Below are positions 51,247-60,459 of a stretch of DNA of 64,000 nt, one piece after another. Position 1 is the stretch's first letter. Each line of letters begins with the position of its first letter. A program made the translations under genes and the position numbers. The notes beneath the pieces were generated by a model that saw only the letters and a list, made by a program, of their open reading frames with translations, was not told the DNA's origin and ran no database searches. Source of the DNA: Rhodocyclaceae bacterium (GTDB taxonomy: Bacteria; Pseudomonadota; Gammaproteobacteria; Burkholderiales; Rhodocyclaceae); contig VBWA01000009.1 of assembly GCA_006218025.1 (NCBI GenBank), positions 62,001-126,000 on the forward strand, read 5' to 3'.

Positions 51247-51687
51247 TCACGCTGCAAGCCATGTTTTTGCCCACGCCAGTGCGGCGTCGAGATGATTGGC
51301 TGCGGCGGGTGAAATTTCCTCGCCGAGTTCGAAGCGCTCGCCGCGGATTGCGAGCAGGGTGCAGGGCGGCGGCGCTTCGTCGTGCAATTCGACATAAACG
51401 TGCATCACCGCCTCGGGCGTCATCGAATGGGTGGTGAAGCTGGCGTCGCGTGCGGGTTCGAGCAGCTTGACCGAGAAGGGCGCCGCGGCGTCCAGGCTGG
51501 CGTCGACGAACAGAATGCGCCGGCGGCCTTCGAGGTCGAGCGCGTGCTCGACCTGTAGCTGGAAATCAGTAAGGCATTCGACGCCGGGCAGTTGCAGCGA
51601 TTCGATGCGCTCAATGAACAGCGGCCCCAGCGCGTCGTCGCCGCGCGAGGGGTTGCCCCAGCCGAAGATGAGCACAGGCGCGGTCAC
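51247..51687 (-). CDS. hoxW: [NiFe]-hydrogenase maturation protease (HoxW/HyaD family)
   Basis: A 146-aa endopeptidase of the HyaD/HybD family, which removes the C-terminal tail of the large subunit after nickel insertion. The signature GWGNPSRGDDALG with metal-binding acidic residues opens the protein, followed by FVDASLD near 70 and THSMTPEAVMHVY. HoxH in this locus carries such a tail. The gene is the last of the hox strand series but separated from hoxH by three ABC transporter genes; its start is seven bases after the permease stop. Confidence 0.9.
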   Translation of the reverse strand: MTAPVLIFGWGNPSRGDDALGPLFIERIESLQLPGVECLTDFQLQVEHALDLEGRRRILFVDASLDAAAPFSVKLLEPARDASFTTHSMTPEAVMHVYVELHDEAPPPCTLLAIRGERFELGEEISPAAANHLDAALAWAKTWLAA

Positions 51688-51694
51688 GGCCGTT

Positions 51695-53374
51695 CTACCC
51701 CTGGACCGCCTTGAACCGGTTGCCGACCAGGGTCGCCATGACGACCAGCGTGGTCGAAATCAGGATCATCACGATGCCCAGCGCCGAAAGCTTGCCCCAC
51801 AGCCCGTCCTCTGAAAAACGCAGGATCTGCACGGCGAGGACTTCGGTGCCGGGACGCGAGAGCACGACCGACAGCGTCAGTTCGCGCACGAACATCGACG
51901 CCATCAGTATCCATCCCGAGACGATGCCCGGAATCAGCAGCGGCACGATGATGCGGCGCATGGTCGTCAAGGGGCTGGCGCCGCATACCAGCGAGGATTC
52001 TTCGAGGTGGCTGTGGATCTGGATGAAGGCGCTGGACATCGGCCGGATGCCGTAGGGCAGGTAGGTGGCGATATAGCCGAGCAGCAGCGCCCAGATCGTT
52101 GCATACAGAGGGGTCTGCACGAAAAACCACATGAAGCCGACGCCGATCACTATGCCGGGGAACGAGAACGAAAGATAGCTCAGCGATTCGAGTATCCCCG
52201 CGGCGCGCGTCTTCACCTTGACGATGACATAGGCGACGAAAACCGAGAGGATCACGCCCAGAGTCGCGCCGACCACCGCGAGGAACAGGCTATTCTTCAA
52301 CGAGAGCAGCGAAATCGGATCGTTGAGCACGTCGCTCCAGTGCTTCAGGCTCATCATCGAGAAGGCCTTGGCGCTGGGCACCATCGAATAGGGCACCAAC
52401 GAGGTGTACATCAGCACCGCCACCGGCAGCACGATCAGCACCAGGGACAGCAGCCCGACCAGGCCGAACAGCGGCATCCGCGCCGTGCCCAGTTCGATCA
52501 CCGACGGGCGAAAGCCTCGGCTGGAGATGGTCACGAATTTTTCGCTTTCAGCGGTCAGCGCCCGGTAGACAACGATCAGCGTGACCGATGCTACCAGCAC
52601 GCTCATGCCGACGGCGGCGGCCTTGCCATAGTCGGTGGCGAAGCCGGTGGCGATCATTTCGTACAAATAGGTTGCCAGCACATGCACCCGGCCGGGCATG
52701 CCGATAACCGAGGGCACGGCGAAGGAGGCCAGGCTGCGCACCACGCCGAGGATGAAGGCCGCGAGGATGGCGGGGCGCAGCACCGGCAGGGTGATCCTGA
52801 GCAGCGTGCGCCAGGTGCCGGCGCCGCAGACGCGCGACGACTCCTCCAGCGCCACGTCGAAGGAGGCCATCGCCGGCGCGATGATCAGGTAGGCAATCGG
52901 CAGGTCGAGCAGACCCTCGACCAGGATCATGCCCCACATCGAATAGATGTTGAGCGGCGCGCTGTCCAGCCCGAACGCTTCTTTCAGGCCGAGGTTGATG
53001 AGCCCGTTCGAGGGATTGAGCAGCAACGCCCAGCTCACCGCGAACAGCAGATGCGGGATCATCATCGGAATGATGGAAATGATCTTGAACAGGAACTTGA
53101 AGGGGATGTCGGTGCGGGTGTTGAGGTAGGCGAGAAAGATGGCCAGCAGCGTGGATAGCAGCGACGACGCCAGCACGAAAATGCCTGTGTTGACCATCAC
53201 CTCGTAGAAGCCCGGATCGGTATAGGCCGCGACATACTTGTCCACGGTGAAGTGGCCGAACGCGGTCAGCCCCTCGGAAAAACTGCCGAGCACCAGCATC
53301 ACCACCGGGCAAACCGTCAGCGCGCCGACGATGGCGATCAGCAGCCAGGTCAGTTTGGTGCGCGAACTGTTCAT
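51695..53374 (-). CDS. ABC transporter permease, two fused permease units (FbpB-like)
   Basis: A 559-aa inner-membrane protein with two homologous permease halves, each with about six helices and an ABC-interaction loop (EESSRVCGAGTWRTLLRITLP near 180 and EESSLVCGASPLTTMRRIIVP near 455). Fused permeases of this kind serve iron(III), thiamine and phosphonate importers. It lies one base after the ATPase gene stop. The cargo is not certain. Confidence 0.92.
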   Translation of the reverse strand: MNSSRTKLTWLLIAIVGALTVCPVVMLVLGSFSEGLTAFGHFTVDKYVAAYTDPGFYEVMVNTGIFVLASSLLSTLLAIFLAYLNTRTDIPFKFLFKIISIIPMMIPHLLFAVSWALLLNPSNGLINLGLKEAFGLDSAPLNIYSMWGMILVEGLLDLPIAYLIIAPAMASFDVALEESSRVCGAGTWRTLLRITLPVLRPAILAAFILGVVRSLASFAVPSVIGMPGRVHVLATYLYEMIATGFATDYGKAAAVGMSVLVASVTLIVVYRALTAESEKFVTISSRGFRPSVIELGTARMPLFGLVGLLSLVLIVLPVAVLMYTSLVPYSMVPSAKAFSMMSLKHWSDVLNDPISLLSLKNSLFLAVVGATLGVILSVFVAYVIVKVKTRAAGILESLSYLSFSFPGIVIGVGFMWFFVQTPLYATIWALLLGYIATYLPYGIRPMSSAFIQIHSHLEESSLVCGASPLTTMRRIIVPLLIPGIVSGWILMASMFVRELTLSVVLSRPGTEVLAVQILRFSEDGLWGKLSALGIVMILISTTLVVMATLVGNRFKAVQG

Positions 53375-53375
53375 T

Positions 53376-54476
53376 TCAGATCGCCACCAGCAGGCAGTGC
53401 GCGGGGTCCAGCGTGAAGCTCACGCTGTCGCCTTCCTTGAGTTTGGCGTCGGGATCGATCCGGGCGAGCAGGTGTTCGTCGCCGACGCCGATCTCGACTT
53501 CGTAGACCTCGCCGACGAACACCAGCGACTCGATGCGGCCCTCAACTGAGTTACAAGCGGCCAGGTTGCCGGCGGCCGGTGCCGCACCGCTGACGATGCG
53601 GATGAACTCGGGCCGGATGCACAGCGTCGCTTCGCTGCCGACGGGAATGTCGCGGTGCTGGCAGACGATCCGGCCCAGCCCGCAATCGACGACCGTGCAG
53701 CCGCCTTTTTCAGCGATGACCGTGGCTTTGACCAGGTTGGCGCGGCCGATGAAGTCGGCGACGAAGCGGTGGTCGGCGTCGAAATAGATTTTCTGCGGCG
53801 TGCCGATTTCGACGATCTGCCCGGCGCGCATCACGGCGATGGAATCCGACAGCGCGAGCGCCTCGACGCGGTCGTGGGTCACATAGACGGCGGTGATCTG
53901 CAGCTTGCCGAGGAAGGCGCGCAGTTCCTTGCGCGTCTCCTCGCGCAGCTTGGCATCGAGGTTGCTCAGCGGCTCGTCGAACAGGATGACCCTGGGTTCG
54001 GCCACCAGCGCCCGCGCCAGCGCGACGCGCTGCTGCTGGCCGCCGGAGAGTTTGGTCGCCGGGCGCCGTTCGAAGCCCTCCATCTGCACGAAGCGCAGCG
54101 TCTCCGCCACGCGCTGGCGGATCTCGTCCTTCGGCATGTTGCGCACCTGCAGCGGATAGGCAACGTTGTCGAAAACGTTCATGTGCGGCCAGATCGCGTA
54201 GGTCTGGAACACCATGCCGAGGCCGCGCTTCTCCGGCGGCACGGAGATGTTCTTGTCCTTCGACCATACGACGTCGTCGCCGATGCAGATTTCCCCGGCA
54301 TCCGGCGTTTCGAGGCCGACGATGCAGCGCAGCAGTGTGGTCTTGCCGCTGCCGCTGGGGCCCAGCAGGGTGAATATCTTGTTGGACGGGATGGTCAGGT
54401 TGACGTCATCCAGCGCCTTGATGGTCTTGCCTTCGGAGTAGTAGTACTTGCTGACGCCGCGGATGCGGATTTCCAT
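53376..54476 (-). CDS. ABC transporter ATPase with TOBE domain (FbpC/PotA-like)
   Basis: A 366-aa ATPase. Walker A GPSGSGKTT near 39, Q-loop, signature LSGGQQQRVALARAL near 142, Walker B VILFDEPLSNLD near 160 and switch His in VYVTHD near 195. The C-terminal 120 residues look like a TOBE domain (IRPEFIRIVSG, VGEVYEVEIGVGDEHLLARI). Typical of iron(III), spermidine or phosphonate importers. It directly precedes the permease gene. Confidence 0.93.
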   Translation of the reverse strand: MEIRIRGVSKYYYSEGKTIKALDDVNLTIPSNKIFTLLGPSGSGKTTLLRCIVGLETPDAGEICIGDDVVWSKDKNISVPPEKRGLGMVFQTYAIWPHMNVFDNVAYPLQVRNMPKDEIRQRVAETLRFVQMEGFERRPATKLSGGQQQRVALARALVAEPRVILFDEPLSNLDAKLREETRKELRAFLGKLQITAVYVTHDRVEALALSDSIAVMRAGQIVEIGTPQKIYFDADHRFVADFIGRANLVKATVIAEKGGCTVVDCGLGRIVCQHRDIPVGSEATLCIRPEFIRIVSGAAPAAGNLAACNSVEGRIESLVFVGEVYEVEIGVGDEHLLARIDPDAKLKEGDSVSFTLDPAHCLLVAI

Positions 54477-54539
54477 GGTGTGTGTCCCGGAAGGCCTTCA
54501 GTACGGGCAGCGGTCCGGCCGCTGCGCCCGAAAATCGAC

Positions 54540-54569
54540 AAAAAACCGCCCGCCAAATGGGGCGGGCGG
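54540..54569 (-). terminator. Terminator/attenuator between binding-protein and ATPase genes
   Basis: On the minus strand CCGCCCGCC, a six-base loop and GGCGGGCGG are followed by six T residues. Partial termination here would give more binding protein than membrane components. Confidence 0.8.
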
Positions 54570-54593
54570 CGGGTTCGACGCTTGCCGCAAGGG

Positions 54594-55592
54594 CTATTTC
54601 ACGTCGAAGATTTTCTTGAATTCGGCGCCCCATTTCTGGATCTCCGCGTCCGACAGTTCGCGGATGGCGATCACCTTGGCCTCCTTGATGCCGTCGATCG
54701 GCGGATAGATGCCGGGCGCCAGCACGTACTCGCCGACGTCTTTTGCCAGCATTTCCATGGACTTCTTCGACAGCCAGTAGTCGATGAAGGCGCGTGCCGC
54801 GGCCGGATGCGGCGCCTTGGAAGCCACGGCAATGGCGCGCGGCGTGCCCATCAGCGGCTGCGAAACCCGCGCCCAGTCGAGCGGGGCCGGCGCCTTGGTG
54901 ACGATGTACTTGGGCATCGAAATGGCGATCAGCTTCTCGCCGCTTTCGATCGGCGCCGGGGTCGGGCCGAAGGAGGCGACGAACATCGGCTTGTTGGCGG
55001 CGAGGCCTTGCAGGAAGGTCCGCCACTCGGCCTCGGTCTTGAAGACGTTTTCCTTCAGGCCGACCAGCCAGGAAATGGTCGTGGCATGGTTGGCCGGATT
55101 GGGCATGACGATCTTGTCCTTCCACTTGGGCAGCGTCAGGTCCTCGTAGCGCTTGGGCGCATCGGCCGCCTTCACCTTCTCCTTGTTGTAGATCAGCGCC
55201 ACGTACTCGATGCCGAAGATCTGCACCTTGTCGTCCTTCCTGGTCCACTCGGGATAGCCGGCGGCGGCGGGGGAACGATAGCTTGCCAGCACGCTCTTGT
55301 CCTTGAGCAGATCGAGCACCGGCAGCGGCGCCTGCACCACGTCGGCCATCAGCTTGCCGGCCTCGAACTCGGTGATCATGGTGGCGACGAACTTGGATGT
55401 CGAAATCCGCGTGTACTCGCCGGTGACGCCGGTATCGGCCGTGAACGCCTTGATGATCGGCTCGACGGCGGTGATGTTGGCGTAGAACGAGGCCTTGCCT
55501 TCGGCCCTGGCCTTGTCGAGTTGGGCCTTGTCCTGCGCCTGGGGCTGGGCGGCGGCGCACAAAACGCACAATGCTGCGAGCAATTTCTTCAT
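54594..55592 (-). CDS. ABC transporter periplasmic binding protein (iron(III)/AfuA type)
   Basis: A 332-aa exported protein with a short signal peptide (LLAALCVLCAAAQPQAQ) and the class of fold used for iron(III), thiamine or aminoethylphosphonate. Visible features are GKASFYANITAVEPIIKAF, ADVVQAPLPVLDLLKD, GIEYVALIYNKEKV and ATTISWLVG. A GGAGGAAAG sequence precedes the ATG at 55592. It starts 34 bases after hoxH on the same strand, with no terminator between, so it may be co-transcribed with the hydrogenase. Iron supply for cofactor assembly would make sense but is inference. Confidence 0.85.
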   Translation of the reverse strand: MKKLLAALCVLCAAAQPQAQDKAQLDKARAEGKASFYANITAVEPIIKAFTADTGVTGEYTRISTSKFVATMITEFEAGKLMADVVQAPLPVLDLLKDKSVLASYRSPAAAGYPEWTRKDDKVQIFGIEYVALIYNKEKVKAADAPKRYEDLTLPKWKDKIVMPNPANHATTISWLVGLKENVFKTEAEWRTFLQGLAANKPMFVASFGPTPAPIESGEKLIAISMPKYIVTKAPAPLDWARVSQPLMGTPRAIAVASKAPHPAAARAFIDYWLSKKSMEMLAKDVGEYVLAPGIYPPIDGIKEAKVIAIRELSDAEIQKWGAEFKKIFDVK

Positions 55593-55626
55593 CGTCTTTC
55601 CTCCGTGAACACTGCAGGGGTTGCGG

Positions 55627-57126
55627 TTAGTCAATGGCGCGAACTTCGTGGATCAGGCCCCGATTATCGCGCGTGGCCTCGTCGATCACCGTACCGTCAG
55701 CGCCGACTATTGCGACTTCGAGCGGCATCTGGCCCAGTGCGTGCGTGGCGCAGGAGAGGCAGGGATCGAAGGCGCGGATCGCGACTTCGATGTGGTTCAG
55801 CAGGCCTTCGGTGATTTCGCGGCCGTTGAGGTATTTCTTCGCCACTTCGCGCACGGCGGTGTTCATCGCCTGGTTGTTGTGCGTGGTCGATACGATCAGA
55901 TTGGCGCGGATCACCAGATCGTTTTCATCGACGCGGTAGTGATGGATCAGCGTGCCGCGCGGCGCCTCGATGACGCCGACGCCGCGTTCCTGGCGCTGGC
56001 CGGTGGCCATCAGGTCGTGGCCGACGATGTCGTCGTCGTGCAGCAGGTCCTTGATGCTCTCCGCCGCATGCAGCATCTCGATCATGCGCGCCCAGTGGTA
56101 GCCCAGCGTGGCCCCGGTGACGCTGCCGCCGTCGAAGGCCATGAATTCTTCGCGCTCCTTGTCGGCCAGAGGCGTCGGGATGCTGTCGCACAGGGTGACG
56201 CGGGAAAGCGGCCCGACGCGGTAGGAGCCATCGTCCGGTCCCAGCGCTTTGAAGAAGGGGAACTTCATGTAGGACCAGGGCTTCACGTCCTCTTCGATGA
56301 CCTCCCAGTAGCGGCCATAGTCGAAATGGTCGAACAGCGTGTTGCCGTCGATGTCGCGCGCGCGCAGGCCGCCGTGGTAAAGATCCATCGCGCCGGAGGC
56401 TGACACCAGGCACATGCCGGCGGAGCGGAAGCGGCCGAAGTCGTTGTACTCGGCGAGATTCTGTTCGAACAGCTTGCGGATCATGCCGACGGCCTCGCGG
56501 CTCCAGGCCACCATCTGGTAGATGTCCTTGATCAGTTCAGCGCGGTCGTCGGGCGCGAGGGACTTGTTCACCCCGCCGGGGACCGAGCCGGTGCCATGCA
56601 CGCGCTTGCCGGCCGTCATGCGGATGATCTCCTGGCCGAATTTCCTCAGCATCACGCCTTTTTTGGCGATCTCCGGATGCGCGCCGATGACCCCGACGAC
56701 ATTGCGTGCGGCGACGTCGGAACCGAAGCCGAACAGCAGGTCGGGCGAGGCGAGATGGAAGAAGTGCAGCGCGTGCGATTGCAGGATCTGGCCGTAGTGC
56801 ATCAGGCGGCGGACCTTCTCCGCCGTCGGCGTCAGCTGCTTCACGCCCATCATCATGTCGAGCGCCTTCGACGCCGCCAGATGATGCGAAACCGGACAGA
56901 TGCCGCACAGGCGTTGCACCATCACCGGCACTTCCCAGTAGGGGCGGCCCTGGATGAACTTTTCGAAGCCGCGGAATTCGACGATGTGCAGGCGCACCTG
57001 GTGCACCTTGTTGTCGTCGTCGAGCAGGATCGTGACCTTGCCGTGGCCCTCGACCCGTGACACCGGATCGATCGCTACGCGACGCAGCTTTTCGGGGGAG
57101 ATGGCGGTTTCGAGTTCGAAGCTCAT
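55627..57126 (-). CDS. hoxH: NAD-reducing hydrogenase large subunit HoxH
   Basis: A 499-aa [NiFe] large subunit of group 3d, which splits or forms H2. The N-terminal ligand motif RLCGICPVSHH gives Cys74 and Cys77, and the C-terminal motif DPCLSCATHAL gives Cys456 and Cys459. About 37 residues follow His462; they form the tail removed by HoxW after nickel insertion. The start EKLRRVAIDPVSRVEGHGK is typical. It is 18 bases after hoxY. All four nickel ligands are present, so the enzyme should be active. Confidence 0.96.
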   Translation of the reverse strand: MSFELETAISPEKLRRVAIDPVSRVEGHGKVTILLDDDNKVHQVRLHIVEFRGFEKFIQGRPYWEVPVMVQRLCGICPVSHHLAASKALDMMMGVKQLTPTAEKVRRLMHYGQILQSHALHFFHLASPDLLFGFGSDVAARNVVGVIGAHPEIAKKGVMLRKFGQEIIRMTAGKRVHGTGSVPGGVNKSLAPDDRAELIKDIYQMVAWSREAVGMIRKLFEQNLAEYNDFGRFRSAGMCLVSASGAMDLYHGGLRARDIDGNTLFDHFDYGRYWEVIEEDVKPWSYMKFPFFKALGPDDGSYRVGPLSRVTLCDSIPTPLADKEREEFMAFDGGSVTGATLGYHWARMIEMLHAAESIKDLLHDDDIVGHDLMATGQRQERGVGVIEAPRGTLIHHYRVDENDLVIRANLIVSTTHNNQAMNTAVREVAKKYLNGREITEGLLNHIEVAIRAFDPCLSCATHALGQMPLEVAIVGADGTVIDEATRDNRGLIHEVRAID

Positions 57127-57144
57127 GGCGGTCTCGGTCGTAAC

Positions 57145-57714
57145 TTAGTCGTAGTGCAGCAGGCCGTGTCCCAGCGTGGGCGTGCGTCCGGCCAGCAGGT
57201 CGGTCAGCAGCTTCCAGATGGCATCGGCCGACGGCGGGCAGCCGGGGAGGAAGTAATCCACTTTCACGACTTCATGGATCGGGTGCACCTTGTTGAGCGG
57301 CAGGGGCAGTTCCGGATCGTTGGGAATGCCGCCGCGCCCGAGCAGATGTTCGGTCTGGTAGACCTCTTCGAGCACGTCGCGCAGGTCGAGGTGGTTGCGC
57401 TGCGCCGGCAGGCCGCCGTTGATCGCGCAGGCGCCGACGGCGACCAGGATCTTGCAGTGGCTGCGGAATTCGCGCAGCACGTGCACGTTCTCTGCATTGC
57501 ATATCCCGCCTTCGATGAGACCCAAATCGCAGGGGCCGCAGTGCTTGATGTCGGTGAGCGGCGAACGGTCGAATTCGATCAGGTCGAGCAGTTTGATCAG
57601 GCGCTCGTCGATGTCGAGGAAAGACATGTGGCAGCCGAAGCAGCCGGCGAGGCTGGTGGTGGCGACGCGCAGTTTTCTGGGCGGGGACGGGGCTGTGTTC
57701 ATTGGTGCGTTCAT
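57145..57714 (-). CDS. hoxY: NAD-reducing hydrogenase small subunit HoxY
   Basis: A 189-aa small subunit carrying the [4Fe-4S] cluster next to the active site. Cys ligands are visible in LAGCFGCHMS (Cys25, Cys28), HCGPCDLG, VGACAINGG and LPGCPPSAD. It overlaps hoxU by four bases (ATGA). No twin-arginine signal, so the enzyme is cytoplasmic, as expected for the soluble hydrogenase. Confidence 0.95.
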   Translation of the reverse strand: MNAPMNTAPSPPRKLRVATTSLAGCFGCHMSFLDIDERLIKLLDLIEFDRSPLTDIKHCGPCDLGLIEGGICNAENVHVLREFRSHCKILVAVGACAINGGLPAQRNHLDLRDVLEEVYQTEHLLGRGGIPNDPELPLPLNKVHPIHEVVKVDYFLPGCPPSADAIWKLLTDLLAGRTPTLGHGLLHYD

Positions 57715-58424
57715 GGCGTGCTTTCCTTGACCTGCTCGCTGATCGGCGCCAGGTCGTACTTGCGCTCGCCGATCGGCACGGCGAAGCCCTTGCGCTTCTT
57801 CAGGATCACGCCCACCGGGCAGATGCTCGCGGCGCGGTCGGTCACGGCGAAATCGGTATCGGCCAATTTGCCGCTCTCGCTGCTGACGTGCACCCGCCGG
57901 CCGAGCAGGCCGCGCCCGCCCATGGCGAAGACGTTCTTGCCGTCGACCTCGCGCGAGGCGGCGACGCACAGGCCGCACATGATGCAGCGGTTGAAATCGA
58001 GCAGGATGTCGGGATGCGAGGCATCGACCGGGCGGTCGGGATAGAACATGTCGAAGTGCGGCGACATCATTTTCAGTTCGTAGGCCGTCGCCTGCAAAGT
58101 GCAGCCGCCGCTTTTCTCGCAGGAGGGGCAGAAATGGTTGCCTTCGACGAAAAACATCTGCAGCAGCGTGCGGCGCTTGTCGTCGAGTTCGGCAGTGCGG
58201 TTCTCGACCTCCATGCCGGGCTGGGCTTCCATGGTACAGGCAGAGCCGAAGCGGCCATTGACCTTGACCGTGCAGAGCTTGCAGGACCCGTACGGACTGA
58301 AGTCGGGATGCCAGCAGAGGTGGGGGATGTAGGTGCCATGCCGGGTAGCCGCCTGCATGATGGTTTGCCCCTGGCGGAAGGGAATGTCCTCGCCGTCGAG
58401 CTGGAATATGTTGATGGCGTTCAT
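57711..58424 (-). CDS. hoxU: NAD-reducing hydrogenase electron-transfer subunit HoxU
   Basis: A 237-aa homologue of the NuoG N-terminal region. Cluster ligands are YGSCKLCTV and GSACTM for [2Fe-2S], the His/Cys set around NHFCPSCEKSGGC for the HxCxxC-type [4Fe-4S], and CIMCGLC with SICPVG for a further [4Fe-4S] site. It passes electrons between HoxF and HoxY. Four-base overlaps with both hoxF and hoxY show tight coupling. Confidence 0.95.
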   Translation of the reverse strand: MNAINIFQLDGEDIPFRQGQTIMQAATRHGTYIPHLCWHPDFSPYGSCKLCTVKVNGRFGSACTMEAQPGMEVENRTAELDDKRRTLLQMFFVEGNHFCPSCEKSGGCTLQATAYELKMMSPHFDMFYPDRPVDASHPDILLDFNRCIMCGLCVAASREVDGKNVFAMGGRGLLGRRVHVSSESGKLADTDFAVTDRAASICPVGVILKKRKGFAVPIGERKYDLAPISEQVKESTP

Positions 58425-60232
58425 GTTTCGGCCCCATTTGGCAAATGCGTTGCAAGATGCGCGGCGGCATCGTCGCGGCCGGTCATCTGTCGTGCCTGCG
58501 ACAAGGCGGCGTCGAGATCGAAGGCCGGTTCGTAGTCGAGCGACTGGAGCCGGCGCTCGTAGGCGGGGCGGAACTTGTTCAGCGTGTCGAACACCGGATT
58601 GCAGGCGCTGTTGCCCAGGCCGCAGTGGCTGGCGCCCTGCATCAGCCGATGCAGCTTGAACAGTTCGTCGATGTCGTAGGGCGAACCGTGCTGGCGCGCG
58701 ATCTTGTCCATCATGTTGCGCACCAGCGTCGTGCCGACCCGGCACGGGGTGCAGAAGCCGCAGGACTCGTGGGCGAAGAAGTGGGCGAAGTTGCGCGCCA
58801 CCTCGAACATGTCGCGGGTCTCGTCGAAGATCATGAAGGCGCCGGCCGTGGGCAGGTCCTCGAAGGAGATCCTGCGGCCGAACTCCGCTTCCGCCACGCA
58901 GACGCCGGACGGGCCGGAATTCTGCACGGCCTGCGAATCGGTGGCGCCGCAGTCTTCCAGCACCTGGCGCACGGTGACGCCGTAGGGGTACTCGTAGATG
59001 CCGGGGCGCTCGCAGTCGCCGCTGACCGAAAGGAGCTTGGTGCCGGTCGATTTTTCGGTGCCGTGCTGCGCATACCATTCGCTGCCGTGGGCGGCGATCA
59101 GGCAGGAGGCGGCGAGCGTTTCGACGTTATTGACCGTGGTCGGCTGGCCGAGATAGCCGTTGGTGACGGGGAAGGGCGGCCGGATGCGCGGCCGGCCCGG
59201 CTTGCCCTCCAGCGATTCGATCAGGGCCGATTCTTCGCCGCAGATGTAGGCCCCGGCGCCGAGGTGGATTTCGATATCGAACTCGAAATCGCTGCCGAGG
59301 ATGTTCTTCCCCAGCAGATTGGCTTCGCGCCGTGTCGCCAGCGCCGACTCCAGGGGTTCGAGCAGGTAGCGGTATTCGCCGCGCAGATAGAGCAGGCCGC
59401 TCGAAGCGCCGACCACCAGGCCGGCGATGCTCATGCCCTCGAACACCAGATCGGCATATGAGGTCAGCAGCACGCGATCCTTGAAGGTGCCGGGCTCGCC
59501 TTCGTCGGCATTGCAGACGACATAATGCGCGGGGTTGTCGCCGCTGCCCGCGGCGTTGCGGCAGGCCTCCCATTTGAGGCCCGTCGAAAAGCCTGCGCCG
59601 CCGCGGCCGCGCAGGCGGGCCGCCTTGATCTCGGCCAGCATCTCTTCCGGGCCGCGTTCCAGCGCGGCGGACAGCGCCTGGCCGGGGACGAGGTCGTGAG
59701 CGAGGAGAATGTCCTTGCGACGGATGTTGTCTTCGACCTCGAACCATTCGGCCGGCCACTCGGCGACCGGGGTTTCGTTGCGGATCAGGCCGACCATCTC
59801 GCCCAGCCGGGCCTGTGTCATGCGGGTAACGGCGCGGTAGTTCACCAGCAGCGCAGGGCCCTGGTCGCACATGCCGGTGCAGGACGTGGTGTTCACGCTG
59901 ACAAGGCCGTCTTCCGAGACGCGGCCGGGCTCCAGCCAGAGCTTCTTGCACATGGCGTCCATCAGGTCGGCATTGCCCAGCATGCGATCGGTGATGTTGT
60001 CGGACCAGAGCACGCAATACCTGCCGCGCGGGCGCTTGTGGAAAAAGCTGTAGAAGGACGCGGTGCCGCTTACCTCGGCGCGCGGCCAGCCGACCGCAGC
60101 GGCCACCCGGGTCAGCGTCGCGGGCGAGAGCCAGCCGATCTGTTCCTGGATCTCGCGCAGAATCTGCATCAGGCGCGTGCCGTCGCGGCGGTGGCGGTCA
60201 AGAACGGCGTCGATCTTATCGGTATCTGACAT
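58421..60232 (-). CDS. hoxF: NAD-reducing hydrogenase diaphorase subunit HoxF
   Basis: A 603-aa diaphorase subunit, a natural NuoE-NuoF fusion. The N-terminal part resembles NuoE with SCTGMCDQGPALLVN near 115-125. The C-terminal NuoF part shows the FMN/NADH loop RGRGGAGFSTGLKWE near 208, LGAGAYICGEESALIESLEG and the [4Fe-4S] ligands SCGFCTPCRVG near 500. The length equals that of known HoxF proteins. The ATG at 60232 was chosen; one at 60265 would add 11 residues. It is the first gene of the hoxFUYH series and diverges from the HD/nikR operon across 227 bases. No HoxE or HoxI gene is seen. Confidence 0.95.
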   Translation of the reverse strand: MSDTDKIDAVLDRHRRDGTRLMQILREIQEQIGWLSPATLTRVAAAVGWPRAEVSGTASFYSFFHKRPRGRYCVLWSDNITDRMLGNADLMDAMCKKLWLEPGRVSEDGLVSVNTTSCTGMCDQGPALLVNYRAVTRMTQARLGEMVGLIRNETPVAEWPAEWFEVEDNIRRKDILLAHDLVPGQALSAALERGPEEMLAEIKAARLRGRGGAGFSTGLKWEACRNAAGSGDNPAHYVVCNADEGEPGTFKDRVLLTSYADLVFEGMSIAGLVVGASSGLLYLRGEYRYLLEPLESALATRREANLLGKNILGSDFEFDIEIHLGAGAYICGEESALIESLEGKPGRPRIRPPFPVTNGYLGQPTTVNNVETLAASCLIAAHGSEWYAQHGTEKSTGTKLLSVSGDCERPGIYEYPYGVTVRQVLEDCGATDSQAVQNSGPSGVCVAEAEFGRRISFEDLPTAGAFMIFDETRDMFEVARNFAHFFAHESCGFCTPCRVGTTLVRNMMDKIARQHGSPYDIDELFKLHRLMQGASHCGLGNSACNPVFDTLNKFRPAYERRLQSLDYEPAFDLDAALSQARQMTGRDDAAAHLATHLPNGAET

Positions 60233-60459
60233 GGCAAGATCCCCTGGAGAAGATGCTTGGTGCATTGCGTGTGCGATGCAGCATAACGCGGTCGGGTTGC
60301 GGCGGTTTAATCTGGGTCAACATTTTGACGATGGTCGTTGCGCTCGACATCGGGCGAAACACCCGGACCAAGTTGCTTTTTATCATGCGAGCCGCTGTAT
60401 TCGGATGGCGCTCTGCTAGGATTAGGCCTTGAGCATACGGACCTTGCGCAGCGCAAGCT

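Noticed and set aside
52007-55814. Long plus-strand frames opposite the ABC transporter genes
   Set aside because: Antisense to conserved transporter genes and without recognisable motifs.
57145-58470. 441-codon frame that would join hoxY to an upstream extension
   Set aside because: The extension is an out-of-frame reading of hoxU; hoxY starts at 57714 with a standard ATGA overlap.
60233-60459. Possible sigma-54 promoter for hoxF
   Set aside because: Strings such as TTGGTGCATTGCG do not keep the required GG and GC spacing of a -24/-12 element.
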